From Leadbetterella lacustris (GTDB lineage Bacteria > Bacteroidota > Bacteroidia > Cytophagales > Spirosomataceae), in contig OZ248446.1 in NCBI GenBank assembly GCA_965234335.1, forward strand, positions 124,001-188,000: a stretch of DNA of 64,000 bases. The letters run 5' to 3'. The notes below the pieces were generated by a model that ran no database searches, had not been told where the DNA came from, and worked only from the letters and a program-made list of their open reading frames with translations. Every line of letters starts with the position of its first letter. Position 1 is the first letter of the stretch. This document shows positions 52,792-61,283 of the stretch, in pieces. A program made the translations under genes and the position numbers.

Positions 52792-54444
52792 ATGTTAACA
52801 TCTGTAAAGTTTGATCAAACCAAAGCATTTAAAAAATTAAAAAGCCACCACAAAACAATTTCAAAAACCACTATCAAAGATTTGTTTGCAGAAGATCAAA
52901 AACGTTTTGCAAAATTTTCGCTTAAATTTCAGGACATTCTCTTAGATTATTCTAAAAACAATATTAATGGCCGCACCATGGTGTATTTGAATGAACTCGC
53001 CGAAGAGTGTAACTTGGGTGAGGCTATTCAGGAAATGTTCGCCGGTGAAGGTATTAATGCTACCGAGGGTAGAGCAGTGCTTCATACAGCACTCAGAAAT
53101 AGAAGTAACACGCCTGTAATAGTTGAAGGAAAGGATGTTATGCCTAGCGTGAACCGAGTATTGTCCCAAATGAAGACTTTCTCAGAAAGTGTAAGGTCTG
53201 GTGAATGGAAAGGATATACGGGTAAAAAAATAACGGACATTGTAAATATCGGTATTGGTGGTTCTGATTTGGGTCCCGTAATGGTCACAGAATCATTGAA
53301 ACCATATGGAAAAAAAGGCTTAAATGTTCATTTTGTATCGAATGTAGACGGTACGCACATAGCTGAGACTTTGAAAGGTTTAAATCCGGAAACGTCTTTG
53401 TTCATGATTGCATCTAAGACTTTCACAACTCAAGAAACCATGGCCAATGCTCACTCGGCGAGAAATTGGTTTCTGGAAACTGCCATCGACCTTGAATTTG
53501 TTAAAAAGCATTTTGTGGCCATTTCTACCAATTCAAAAGGTGTTTCTGATTTTGGAATCGATACACAAAATATGTTTGAGTTTTGGGATTGGGTAGGAGG
53601 TCGTTATTCGCTTTGGAGTGCCATAGGTCTTTCAATCGCTTGTTATGTAGGTTTTGCAAATTTTGAGGCTTTGCTAGATGGTGCTCATCAAATGGATTTG
53701 CATTTCAAAAATACGCCTTTGAAACGTAATGCTCCGGTTATTTTAGGTCTTTTGGGTATTTGGTACAATAACTTTTTTAATGCTCAGTCTCACGCTATTT
53801 TGCCTTATGATCAATATATGCACCGTTTTGCGGCTTATTTTCAGCAAGGCGATATGGAATCTAACGGTAAAAGCACGGATAGAAATGGCGATGAGGTGAA
53901 TTATCAAACTGGGCCTGTTATTTGGGGTGAGCCGGGCACAAACGGTCAACATGCTTTTTATCAGTTGATTCACCAGGGAACCAAACTTATACCAGCTGAT
54001 TTTATAGCTCCTGCCATGAGCCATAATCCGATTGGCGATCACCATAAAATGTTGATGTCTAACTTTTTTGCTCAAACGGAGGCCTTAATGAATGGTAAAA
54101 CCAAAGAAGAGGTAATTTCCGAGTTTGTAAAGGCTGGTAGATGCCAAACAGAAATAGATTTTCTAACTCCATTTAAAGTTTTCAAAGGAAATAGACCAAC
54201 CAATTCTCTACTTGTTAAGAAACTCACCCCAAAAGTATTGGGGAGTTTAGTTGCTATGTATGAGCACAAGATATTTGTTCAGGGTATTATTTGGAATATT
54301 TTCTCATTTGATCAGTGGGGGGTGGAGCTTGGAAAGCAACTGGCCAATAAGATTTATCCGGAATTACAGGATGATTCAGAGGTGACCTCGCATGATGTAT
54401 CGACTAATAATCTAATTAATACCTACAAAAAATGGAGAAAATAG
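52792..54444 (+). CDS. pgi: Glucose-6-phosphate isomerase
   Basis: 550 residues, the usual bacterial length. Motifs: VNIGIGGSDLGPVMV, VSNVDGTHIAETL, IASKTFTTQET, DWVGGRYSLWSAIGL (family signature), GDMESNGKSTD and PVIWGEPGTNGQHAFYQLIH, with the second PGI signature KIFVQGIIWNIFSFDQWGVE. Interconverts glucose-6-phosphate and fructose-6-phosphate. Followed by its own terminator. Confidence 0.96.
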   Translation: MLTSVKFDQTKAFKKLKSHHKTISKTTIKDLFAEDQKRFAKFSLKFQDILLDYSKNNINGRTMVYLNELAEECNLGEAIQEMFAGEGINATEGRAVLHTALRNRSNTPVIVEGKDVMPSVNRVLSQMKTFSESVRSGEWKGYTGKKITDIVNIGIGGSDLGPVMVTESLKPYGKKGLNVHFVSNVDGTHIAETLKGLNPETSLFMIASKTFTTQETMANAHSARNWFLETAIDLEFVKKHFVAISTNSKGVSDFGIDTQNMFEFWDWVGGRYSLWSAIGLSIACYVGFANFEALLDGAHQMDLHFKNTPLKRNAPVILGLLGIWYNNFFNAQSHAILPYDQYMHRFAAYFQQGDMESNGKSTDRNGDEVNYQTGPVIWGEPGTNGQHAFYQLIHQGTKLIPADFIAPAMSHNPIGDHHKMLMSNFFAQTEALMNGKTKEEVISEFVKAGRCQTEIDFLTPFKVFKGNRPTNSLLVKKLTPKVLGSLVAMYEHKIFVQGIIWNIFSFDQWGVELGKQLANKIYPELQDDSEVTSHDVSTNNLINTYKKWRK

Positions 54445-54464
54445 GGCCTTGTCCTATTTTTTTT
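54438..54464 (+). terminator. Terminator after pgi
   Basis: ATAGG (54441-54445) pairs with CCTAT (54453-54457) with AAA before and T8 after; the stop codon TAG at 54442-54444 lies within the left arm. Confidence 0.7.
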
Positions 54465-54523
54465 ATATTCTATTTTCAAAAATTACTGAAAAAACAAAAT
54501 TTTTTAAAAATTTTGGTTATTTA

Positions 54524-54555
54524 TTTGGAAGTATAAATTCAATAAATTAGATTTG
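54524..54555 (+). promoter_or_regulatory. Promoter of the LysM protein gene
   Basis: -33 box TTTG (54524-54527) and -7 box TAGATTTG (54548-54555) with a 20-base spacer, the same spacing as the promoter at 33794-33825. The chosen ATG is 103 bases downstream. Confidence 0.55.
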
Positions 54556-54657
54556 AAACATCTTTTAAAAAAATGGTGTATTTATATATCAAAAATTTAA
54601 AGATTGAATTAATCAAAAATGGATTTACGTGCCTTCTTTAACATATCGTTCAAGGTA

Positions 54658-56469
54658 ATGAAAAGAAGTTTAATTCTTTTTATGTTCTTTACTTTCTCGT
54701 TGGCTTCGGCTCAGACCAATGCTACACGAGAAAGTAGAGTACCTTATGAAATAAAATTCGCTGACGTAACCTTTCAGTTAAATGATGTAACGCGATATTT
54801 GATGTCGCAAGAAGTAGCAGCTATTTCAAGGAATACAGAATTAAAGAATGAATATTTGGGTAAGCTTTCATTGGTGATTCCATTCATTGAGAGCCTTGTT
54901 GAAAACGCAAATATTCCGGCTGATTTTACGTACTTGAGTGTTTATAATAAATTTCAAAAGAGCCTCAGTGCAAGTGTTTTATTAGAACAAGGTGTTTTTT
55001 GGTGTTTAGATTTAGAAAAAGCAAAAGATGTCGATTTGATTATCGATGATAGAGTGGACGAGCGGAAGCACTTGCTCTTGGCCTCTAAAGGTGCATTGGT
55101 ATGTTTGAGGAGAAATCAGGTGCTTTACGAAAACTGGGGTAAAACACTCTTTGCTCACATTGCGAGCAGAGAAGTTCTAAAGAATCTAGAAACCAACAGA
55201 AAGTGGTCAGGTAATTATATAGTGCTTGATTCGCCTTCCTACAGCTCTTTGATTCAGTTTTTGGCCTTTAAGTGGGTTATGGAAGTGGAGTTTAACAGTT
55301 ATAAGAATCCAATGCAAAGCATCGTTTACGAATACAAAAATGCTGCTGGTAAGTCTCTCAATCTAATTGCCGCTGACTTGAATGTTGACCCGAAAGAGTT
55401 GTTATTTAGTAACTTGTGGTTGAAGTCCAACAGAGTTCCTGAGGGCGAGGCCAATATTTTGGTTTATATCCCTAGTAACAAATACAGCGAGATAAGGATG
55501 CTCGACGAAATGTCGAGAAATGGTGGGAATCAGAATATAGATTTGGGTTTTCCTGTACTCAAGCCAACTCCTGAGTTAAGTAAAGGTCTGGGTGGTATGT
55601 TTTACAAGAGCAACAATCTGAAAGGTATTCAAGCCGAAATGTGTGATGATTTTGTGAATCTTGCCTACAAAGCCAATATCAGCAACAAGCAGTTTTTGGA
55701 GTATAACGAAATGAGCGACAGAGACTTTGTGCAGATTGGTCAGGTCTATTATATCGAAGCAAAAAGTGATAAGGCGGCCATTCCGCACCATATTGTAAAA
55801 AATGAGGAGACGCTATGGGAGATATCGCAACAATATGGTGTTAAGCTCTCTAAATTATTGAAATATAACCGAATGGAAACCGTTGGTAGATTACAAAGAG
55901 GTAGAGTAGTTTGGATGCAAACTACAAGGCCTAAAAACAAACCCATAGAATACATAGAGTTTCCGCTTGAGAATAAGAATGAAAGTCCCGAGAAATTGAA
56001 GTTTGACGATGAAGTGATTTCGAGATATGTGGATACTCAAAAAGAGGACGAAGAGTTGGGGCACAAAAAAGAAATTACCGAGTCCCAAAAAGCTAAAGCA
56101 TTAGTTGAAAATCAGCTTAAGGAAGTATTTAAGTCACAGATTTTGGGCAAAAACGAAGTGGAGCCTATTGAAGAAACAATCTTGGTGCCGAAGAACAAAG
56201 TTCAGCCATTTGTGCAAACTACGGTAGTGAAAGAAGTTCCAACCTCAAAGGTAGAATCGGTAAAGTCGTTTTCGGAAGAATTAAAAGAAATGATAGATGT
56301 TCCGAAGAATTATGCGAAAGGGTATTTGGTACATGAAGTAAAAAAAGGCGAGACTTTGTATCGGATTTCGGTAAATTATAAAGTGTCCGTAAGTCAATTG
56401 TACAGACTTAATAATCTCAATAACAACTTTATAGAGGTTGGAGATAGAATAATAGTACGAAAGTATTGA
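54658..56469 (+). CDS. LysM protein with a degenerate lytic-transglycosylase-like domain
   Basis: 603 residues from ATG 54658, which gives a good signal peptide (MKRSLILFMFFTFSLASA); an upstream ATG at 54619 adds 13 residues. Residues about 70-172 follow MltD-like lytic transglycosylases step by step: IPFIESLVENANIPADFTYL, then LSVYNKF where active enzymes have L-P-x-V-E-S-x-F, SASVLLEQGVFWCL for the S-x-x-x-A-x-G-x-W-Q-[FI] box, DDRVDERKHLLLAS for Y-D-x-R-x-D-x-x-x-S, and AHIASRE for A-Y-N-x-G. The catalytic Glu is absent, so it is probably a binding pseudoenzyme. LysM-like domains follow, clearest at the C terminus (HEVKKGETLYRISVNYKVSV). A charged linker (about 430-540) separates the LysM units. 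Probably binds peptidoglycan in the periplasm. Confidence 0.82.
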   Translation: MKRSLILFMFFTFSLASAQTNATRESRVPYEIKFADVTFQLNDVTRYLMSQEVAAISRNTELKNEYLGKLSLVIPFIESLVENANIPADFTYLSVYNKFQKSLSASVLLEQGVFWCLDLEKAKDVDLIIDDRVDERKHLLLASKGALVCLRRNQVLYENWGKTLFAHIASREVLKNLETNRKWSGNYIVLDSPSYSSLIQFLAFKWVMEVEFNSYKNPMQSIVYEYKNAAGKSLNLIAADLNVDPKELLFSNLWLKSNRVPEGEANILVYIPSNKYSEIRMLDEMSRNGGNQNIDLGFPVLKPTPELSKGLGGMFYKSNNLKGIQAEMCDDFVNLAYKANISNKQFLEYNEMSDRDFVQIGQVYYIEAKSDKAAIPHHIVKNEETLWEISQQYGVKLSKLLKYNRMETVGRLQRGRVVWMQTTRPKNKPIEYIEFPLENKNESPEKLKFDDEVISRYVDTQKEDEELGHKKEITESQKAKALVENQLKEVFKSQILGKNEVEPIEETILVPKNKVQPFVQTTVVKEVPTSKVESVKSFSEELKEMIDVPKNYAKGYLVHEVKKGETLYRISVNYKVSVSQLYRLNNLNNNFIEVGDRIIVRKY

Positions 56470-56535
56470 GTTAGCCCAGTGCGGCAACCTCATCAAAGAT
56501 AAGTAATAAGTAGTATAGATTCACTCGATAGCTGG

Positions 56536-56572
56536 ATTAGCCTCGATCAATGATTGGGGCTAATTTCTTTTG
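56536..56572 (+). terminator. Terminator after the LysM protein gene
   Basis: ATTAGCC (56536-56542) and GGCTAAT (56558-56564) are the outer arms of a near-perfect hairpin with wobble pairs through the middle, followed by TTCTTTT. It lies about 65 bases after the stop at 56469. The remaining gap up to 56740 is AT-rich and no gene is seen. Confidence 0.6.
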
Positions 56573-56740
56573 GAAGTTTTTTCAAGGAGGTAAAAAAAAT
56601 AAAATTTCCAGTTTTTTGCCTTATACCTACATATTAATTTTGAATCAAATGATTCCAATTGAGTTTTTTGTGATTATGAATTAGTTGTTTTATTTTGGTC
56701 GGTTTTTGCAATAACTTGATTGTTAAAATGTATTTCTTCC

Positions 56741-58141
56741 TCACCAAACATAAGTAACCACACTCCCAGCCTCAATTGTTTCTTTGGCTTGTTTCCCTTT
56801 TGAGCCAATCAAAAACTCAAGGCTTTTGTCCGAATCATTGATCACAATCAGAACCGTTTTGCCCTCTGGAGTTTTGAATGCTACGTTTTGGAGGTTTAAT
56901 ACCGTATTGGAGGCTATTCTTTTGGAGTTGGTAGGTACAAATTTGGAGGCGTGTCCAATGATGTAATACGCTGCGTTTCGTTCGATTTTGTCTTTGTCGA
57001 TAGTTATAGCACCTAAACAAGCCGTGCAGCCGCCTTCGGTATGTGGGTTCATTTGTGGGTCTATGGCCAAGTTCCATTCTAAAACCGTTTTACACCAATT
57101 CCTAGTGGCTCCGATGATCAAGTTTTTTACATGCCAAGCCATGTCTCCTCCAAAGTTTGACGGGTGACCTATCCACTGCTCGGTGAAATAGAGGTTCTTA
57201 TCGGGATGGGCTTCGTGAACCTCGCTGATAGTCTCTACATTGCCACCGTATAAATGAAAAGCGGAGCCATCGATAAATTTCCTTGCGGCTGGGTTATTCA
57301 ATATCGAAATGGAATAATCTGTTCGGTCGGCGTTGTGATCATAAATGATGATTTTGGTTTTGATACCATTTTTGAGGAATGTCGGTCCGAGATTGTTCTT
57401 AATGAAATTAGCCTGTTCGTTGGGCAACATCAAAAGACTCGGGTTGTTTCCTGGGTGAAGCGGCTCATTCTGAATGGTCAGGGCATCAATCACAATGCCG
57501 TGCTTTTTCATTTCTTTGATGTATTTTACCAGATAATCAGCATAAACTTGATAATACTCCGGCAAAAGACTGCCACCCATAGAATTATTATTGGTTTTCA
57601 TCCATGTTGGCGGACTCCAGGGTGAGGCCAATATTTTAATTTTTGGGTTTATTTTGATGATTTCCTTCAAAAGCGGTATCAAATACTTTTTGTCTTCTTT
57701 GAGAGAAAAATTCTTCAAACTCAAATCTTTGCTTTCAGAATAACTATAGGTGTGATCACTGAGGTCAGATGCCCCCACACTCACCCGAAGATAATTTACC
57801 CCGATGCTGTTTTCGTCATGCCCAAAAAGTTCTTTTAGCAATTCTTTTTTGTCGCTCAGTTTGTTTATTAAAGTGGCACTTCCGCTGGTTAAAGTATATC
57901 CAAAGCCATCCATGATCTGAAAAGTTTTAGAATTATCCACAAAAATGGTGGGTAGGTTTAGATTGTTTTTTGCAAACGCCAAAGTCTGTTTTTGTTTTTC
58001 CAAGAGCTTAGTTTTGTCTAACTTGGTTATCCACTTTTCAATATTTTGAGCGTTAGAAAACCCAGAAATGAAAGTTAATAAAATGATAATTAAACCATTT
58101 GAAGGCCGAAATTTGCTAGAAAAAGTAATTTTAGAGGACAT
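56741..58141 (-). CDS. GH30 family glycoside hydrolase
   Basis: 466 residues. N-terminal signal sequence (GLIIILLTFISGFSNA), then FQIMDGFGYTLTSGSATLIN (about 74-93), NYLRVSVGASDLSDHTYSY, ILASPWSPPTWMKT, ALTIQNEPLHPG with acid/base E226, SAFHLYGG, and YFTEQWIG with nucleophile E321. These are the motifs of GH30 (glucosylceramidase/endo-beta-1,6-glucanase/xylanase group). A retaining beta-glycosidase, probably secreted; subfamily and substrate not settled. The C-terminal about 70 residues form the usual small beta domain (GKTVLIVINDSDKSLEFLI). No T9SS sorting domain is seen. Isolated on the minus strand. Confidence 0.93.
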   Translation of the reverse strand: MSSKITFSSKFRPSNGLIIILLTFISGFSNAQNIEKWITKLDKTKLLEKQKQTLAFAKNNLNLPTIFVDNSKTFQIMDGFGYTLTSGSATLINKLSDKKELLKELFGHDENSIGVNYLRVSVGASDLSDHTYSYSESKDLSLKNFSLKEDKKYLIPLLKEIIKINPKIKILASPWSPPTWMKTNNNSMGGSLLPEYYQVYADYLVKYIKEMKKHGIVIDALTIQNEPLHPGNNPSLLMLPNEQANFIKNNLGPTFLKNGIKTKIIIYDHNADRTDYSISILNNPAARKFIDGSAFHLYGGNVETISEVHEAHPDKNLYFTEQWIGHPSNFGGDMAWHVKNLIIGATRNWCKTVLEWNLAIDPQMNPHTEGGCTACLGAITIDKDKIERNAAYYIIGHASKFVPTNSKRIASNTVLNLQNVAFKTPEGKTVLIVINDSDKSLEFLIGSKGKQAKETIEAGSVVTYVW

Positions 58142-58315
58142 GTATTTCTAGAGGAATGAGATTTTGGGAATATAACTTTAGGGCAAATTAATAGAAATTT
58201 AATCAGAAATCTATTTTCCTTAAAATCAAATCCCTTTTGTACTTCGCCCAAATTTTTTTTATTAGTCAATTATGGCGTAATTTGCAGTATATTATATAAC
58301 AGACCATAATTTAGA

Positions 58316-60178
58316 ATGAATATCCTTGGCATTTCGGCGTTTTACCACGATTCAGCCGCTTCTATTATTCAAGATGGTAAAATAATTGCCGCAGCACAAG
58401 AAGAAAGGTTTACTAGGAAAAAACATGATCCTGGTTTTCCCGCCAACGCTATCAAATTTTGTCTTGAATACAGTGGTTTAGAGTTGAAAGACCTAGACGC
58501 CATCGTGTTTTACGACAAGCCTCTGTTGAAATTCGAGAGATTACTAGAAACCTACTATGCTTTTGCACCGAAAGGATTGCGTTCGTTCATAACTTCTATT
58601 CCGGTTTGGATAAAGGAGAAAATGTTCCTCAAAAGACTCATTCATGAGGAATTGGAGCAGATTGGATCTTACGACAAAAAGAAAACGAAACTTCTTTTTC
58701 CCGAGCATCACCTTTCACATGCTGCAAGTGCTTATTATCCTTCACCTTACGAAGATTCAGCTATTCTGACTGTTGACGGAGTAGGAGAGTGGGCCACGGT
58801 TTCTATTTGTCATGGTCAAAAGGGTCAAATAAAGATTTTGAAAGAGATGCGTTTTCCGCACTCTCTTGGACTTTTATACTCAGCATTTACTTACTTTTTG
58901 GGCTTTAGAGTGAATTCTGGTGAGTACAAACTGATGGGTTTGGCTCCTTATGGAAATCCGCTGTCTCCAGATATTAAAAAATATGTGGATATCATCAAAA
59001 AGGATTTAGTCAGCGTTAAAGAGGACGGTTCTGTGTGGTTGAATCAAGATTTCTTCGACTACGCCACTGGCTTGAGAATGGTGAATGAGTCAAAATGGGA
59101 AGCACTGTTTGGATTTAAAACCAGAAAGCCAGAGGACGAACTGGAGCAACACCACTGTAACCTAGGCTTGGCCATTCAGCAAATTACCGAAGACGTTGTA
59201 GTTTTGATGGCTCAAGAAGCGAAAAGACTTACAGGTTCAGAAAATATTTGTTTGGCGGGTGGAGTAGCACTGAATTGTGTTTCTAACGGTAAACTTCAAA
59301 AATCAGGTGTTTTCAAAAACGTTTTCATTCAACCAGCTGCGGGTGACGCCGGTGGTGCTTTGGGTGCCGCTTTGGCCGTGAATTACATCTATTTCAAGCA
59401 GGAGCGTGTGATAGATTATAAGATGGACGCCATGAAAGGTTCGTATTTGGGGCCGACAATTTCTGATTTGGAGGTAGAGTTGATGTCCAAAAAATATAAG
59501 GCCAATTATCAATATTTTGAAAATTTTGACAAATTGGCAGCGGAAACAGCCAAGTTAATTTCTCAAGAAAATGTAATAGGTTGGGTTCAGGGCAAAATGG
59601 AGTTTGGTCCGAGAGCTTTGGGTGCTAGAAGTATTTTGGGTGATCCAAGAAGTGCTGAAATGCAGAAAAAATTGAACTTGAAAATCAAATATAGAGAATC
59701 ATTCAGGCCGTTTGCACCTTCGGTTTTGGCTGAAGATGTGAGTCAGTTTTTTGACTACGATGGTGTTTCTCCGTATATGTTGTTGGTACATCCAGTAGCT
59801 GATGCTATCAAGAAAACTTTGCCAGAAGGATACGATGACATGAATTTGAGAGATAAATTGTACCATTTACGTTCAGAGTTACCTTCTATTACGCATATCG
59901 ACTTTTCGGCAAGAATACAAACGGTTCACAGCGATACCAATCCTCGTTATTATAAAATGATTGAGGAATTTAAGAAACTCACGGGTATGGGCGTTGTAGT
60001 AAATACATCGTTTAACGTTAGAGGTGAGCCCATAGTTATGACCCCGAATGATGCCTATAGATGCTTTATGAGAACAGAAATGGATTATTTGGTAGTGGGT
60101 AATTTCTTGTTCAGTAAGAAAGATCAACCCGAATGGCAAGGTACAGACAATTGGAAAGAAGAATTTGTTTTAGATTAA
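58316..60178 (+). CDS. Carbamoyltransferase (NodU/CmcH/TobZ family)
   Basis: 620 residues. N-terminal kinase-like fold: MNILGISAFYHDSAASIIQD, AAAQEERFTRKKHDPGFP, HHLSHAASAYYPSP, LTVDGVGEWATVSI, NSGEYKLMGLAPYG, and LAGGVALNCVSNGKL. The C-terminal YrdC-like carbamoyl-adenylate domain includes GKMEFGPRALGARSILGDPR and SFRPFAPSVL, with GVVVNTSFNVRGEPIV. It transfers carbamoyl from carbamoyl phosphate onto a hydroxyl of an unknown sugar or natural product. First gene of a trio with the small DUF5989 membrane protein and the SxtJ-like protein, on one strand with short gaps. Confidence 0.95.
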   Translation: MNILGISAFYHDSAASIIQDGKIIAAAQEERFTRKKHDPGFPANAIKFCLEYSGLELKDLDAIVFYDKPLLKFERLLETYYAFAPKGLRSFITSIPVWIKEKMFLKRLIHEELEQIGSYDKKKTKLLFPEHHLSHAASAYYPSPYEDSAILTVDGVGEWATVSICHGQKGQIKILKEMRFPHSLGLLYSAFTYFLGFRVNSGEYKLMGLAPYGNPLSPDIKKYVDIIKKDLVSVKEDGSVWLNQDFFDYATGLRMVNESKWEALFGFKTRKPEDELEQHHCNLGLAIQQITEDVVVLMAQEAKRLTGSENICLAGGVALNCVSNGKLQKSGVFKNVFIQPAAGDAGGALGAALAVNYIYFKQERVIDYKMDAMKGSYLGPTISDLEVELMSKKYKANYQYFENFDKLAAETAKLISQENVIGWVQGKMEFGPRALGARSILGDPRSAEMQKKLNLKIKYRESFRPFAPSVLAEDVSQFFDYDGVSPYMLLVHPVADAIKKTLPEGYDDMNLRDKLYHLRSELPSITHIDFSARIQTVHSDTNPRYYKMIEEFKKLTGMGVVVNTSFNVRGEPIVMTPNDAYRCFMRTEMDYLVVGNFLFSKKDQPEWQGTDNWKEEFVLD

Positions 60179-60195
60179 TATAAAAGATTGATAAT

Positions 60196-60345
60196 ATGGA
60201 CTTTATTAAAGATTTATGGGGTTTTATGGCAGCTAGAAAGAAATTTTGGTTGGCTCCTTTAATTATTATTTTGCTGTTGGTGGGTATACTTATAGTTATT
60301 GGTGGGGGCTCTGCCATTGCTCCGTTTATTTACACCTTGTTTTAA
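60196..60345 (+). CDS. DUF5989-like small membrane protein
   Basis: 49 residues, shorter than most automated cut-offs. MDFIKDLWGFMAARKKFWL followed by a strongly hydrophobic helix (PLIIILLLVGILIVIGGGSA, about 21-40) and a short tail IAPFIYTLF. The W-x-F-x-x-x-R-K-K-[FY]-W-L and G-G-G-S-A-x-A-P-F motifs are those of the DUF5989/SxtK family. ATG is 18 bases past the carbamoyltransferase stop and 33 before the SxtJ-like gene, so all three form one transcript. Role unknown; a membrane partner of the carbamoyltransferase is inferred from the constant association. Confidence 0.85.
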   Translation: MDFIKDLWGFMAARKKFWLAPLIIILLLVGILIVIGGGSAIAPFIYTLF

Positions 60346-60378
60346 TTCATTCTCAAGAAGAGATAAATATTTTTATAG

Positions 60379-60774
60379 ATGAAAATTGCAGATAGATTCC
60401 AATCACTTTTAGTAATAGTTGTTGGTTTTCTGGTTCTTTATTTTATTTTTCAACGAAATTACGACTGGTATTTCTTTGAGTTTAAGAGGAATTATTTCCT
60501 TTATGCAGCGGTGGGCATTGGTGTTTCTTCGCTTATGTTTGATGCCGTAGCTGATTTGATACTCAAAGGTTGGATGAAAATAGCCGAAGTGTTGGGTTTT
60601 ATAAATACAAGAATTCTAATGACCTTGGTGTTTTTTATATTTCTAACGCCATTTGCTCTATTACAAAGATTTCTTTCTAGAAAGAACTATCTTTCACTCA
60701 AAGACTCTGAGAAGACGGTCTTTCACACCAGAGACCATCAGTATCAACCAGAAGATTTTGATAATATTTGGTAA
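60379..60774 (+). CDS. SxtJ-like membrane protein
   Basis: 131 residues with membrane segments at about 8-24, 38-60 and 80-100. The order W-x-x-I-A-x-V-L-G-[FV]-[IV]-[NS]-[TS]-R, then L-x-x-[VI]-F-[FY]-[IL]-x-x-T-P-[FI], then R-F-L-[SG]-[RK], as in KIAEVLGFINTRI and FFIFLTPFALLQRFLSRK, is that of SxtJ, named from the saxitoxin cluster. Third gene of the carbamoyltransferase trio, stopped by the hairpin at 60776-60802. Function is unknown in all cases I know. Confidence 0.85.
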   Translation: MKIADRFQSLLVIVVGFLVLYFIFQRNYDWYFFEFKRNYFLYAAVGIGVSSLMFDAVADLILKGWMKIAEVLGFINTRILMTLVFFIFLTPFALLQRFLSRKNYLSLKDSEKTVFHTRDHQYQPEDFDNIW

Positions 60775-60775
60775 G

Positions 60776-60802
60776 AAAAAGGCCTCGAAAGAGGCCTTTT
60801 TT
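60776..60802. terminator. Bidirectional terminator between SxtJ-like and DUF456 genes
   Basis: GGCCTC (60781-60786), loop GAAA, GAGGCC (60791-60796), flanked by A5 and T6. A GNRA-type tetraloop. It ends both convergent transcripts; the DUF456 stop codon overlaps the T tract at 60801-60803. Confidence 0.9.
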
Positions 60803-61283
60803 ATTGGAAAGATTGGTAAATTTCTAAAATGGAATACCCCAACATAACTAAACAGAGCGTGGTTTTGGCTACAATTCCTGCTATTAAGCCTAAAAAGCTT
60901 CCAAGAGCGGCTTTGAAGGCTATATTGTGATTTTTACTGGAAAAGTATTCACCAATGAATGCACCGATAAAAGCACCGATAAACAAACCGAATGGGCCTA
61001 AGAACAAACCGACTAAAAGACCAATTCCAGAACCAATAGATCCCCATTTGCTCCCGCCAAATTTCTTTGTACCCCAAATAGGGATATAATAATCTATAAC
61101 GGTAATCAAGACTGTGATTACTCCAAATGCAATGATGGTATTTTGTGAAAATTCGGCAAATTTAGAATAATGAAGCAGCAAAATCCCTCCAAAACTTAGC
61201 GGTGGACCCGGCAATGGAAGTACAGCCCCTGCTAAACCAATAACAAGGCAGGTGAGTCCGGAAACTAGCAAAAGGTAATCCAT
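60801..61283 (-). CDS. DUF456 domain-containing membrane protein
   Basis: 160 residues with about four hydrophobic segments and glycine-zipper-like stretches: VIGLAGAVLPLPGPPLSFGG (about 17-36) and WGSIGSGIGLLVGLFLGPFG (about 81-100), with further GAFIGAFIGEYF. This is the DUF456 layout. Function unknown. Its ATG overlaps the aminotransferase stop by one base (TAATG), so translation is coupled. Confidence 0.88.
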   Translation of the reverse strand: MDYLLLVSGLTCLVIGLAGAVLPLPGPPLSFGGILLLHYSKFAEFSQNTIIAFGVITVLITVIDYYIPIWGTKKFGGSKWGSIGSGIGLLVGLFLGPFGLFIGAFIGAFIGEYFSSKNHNIAFKAALGSFLGLIAGIVAKTTLCLVMLGYSILEIYQSFQ

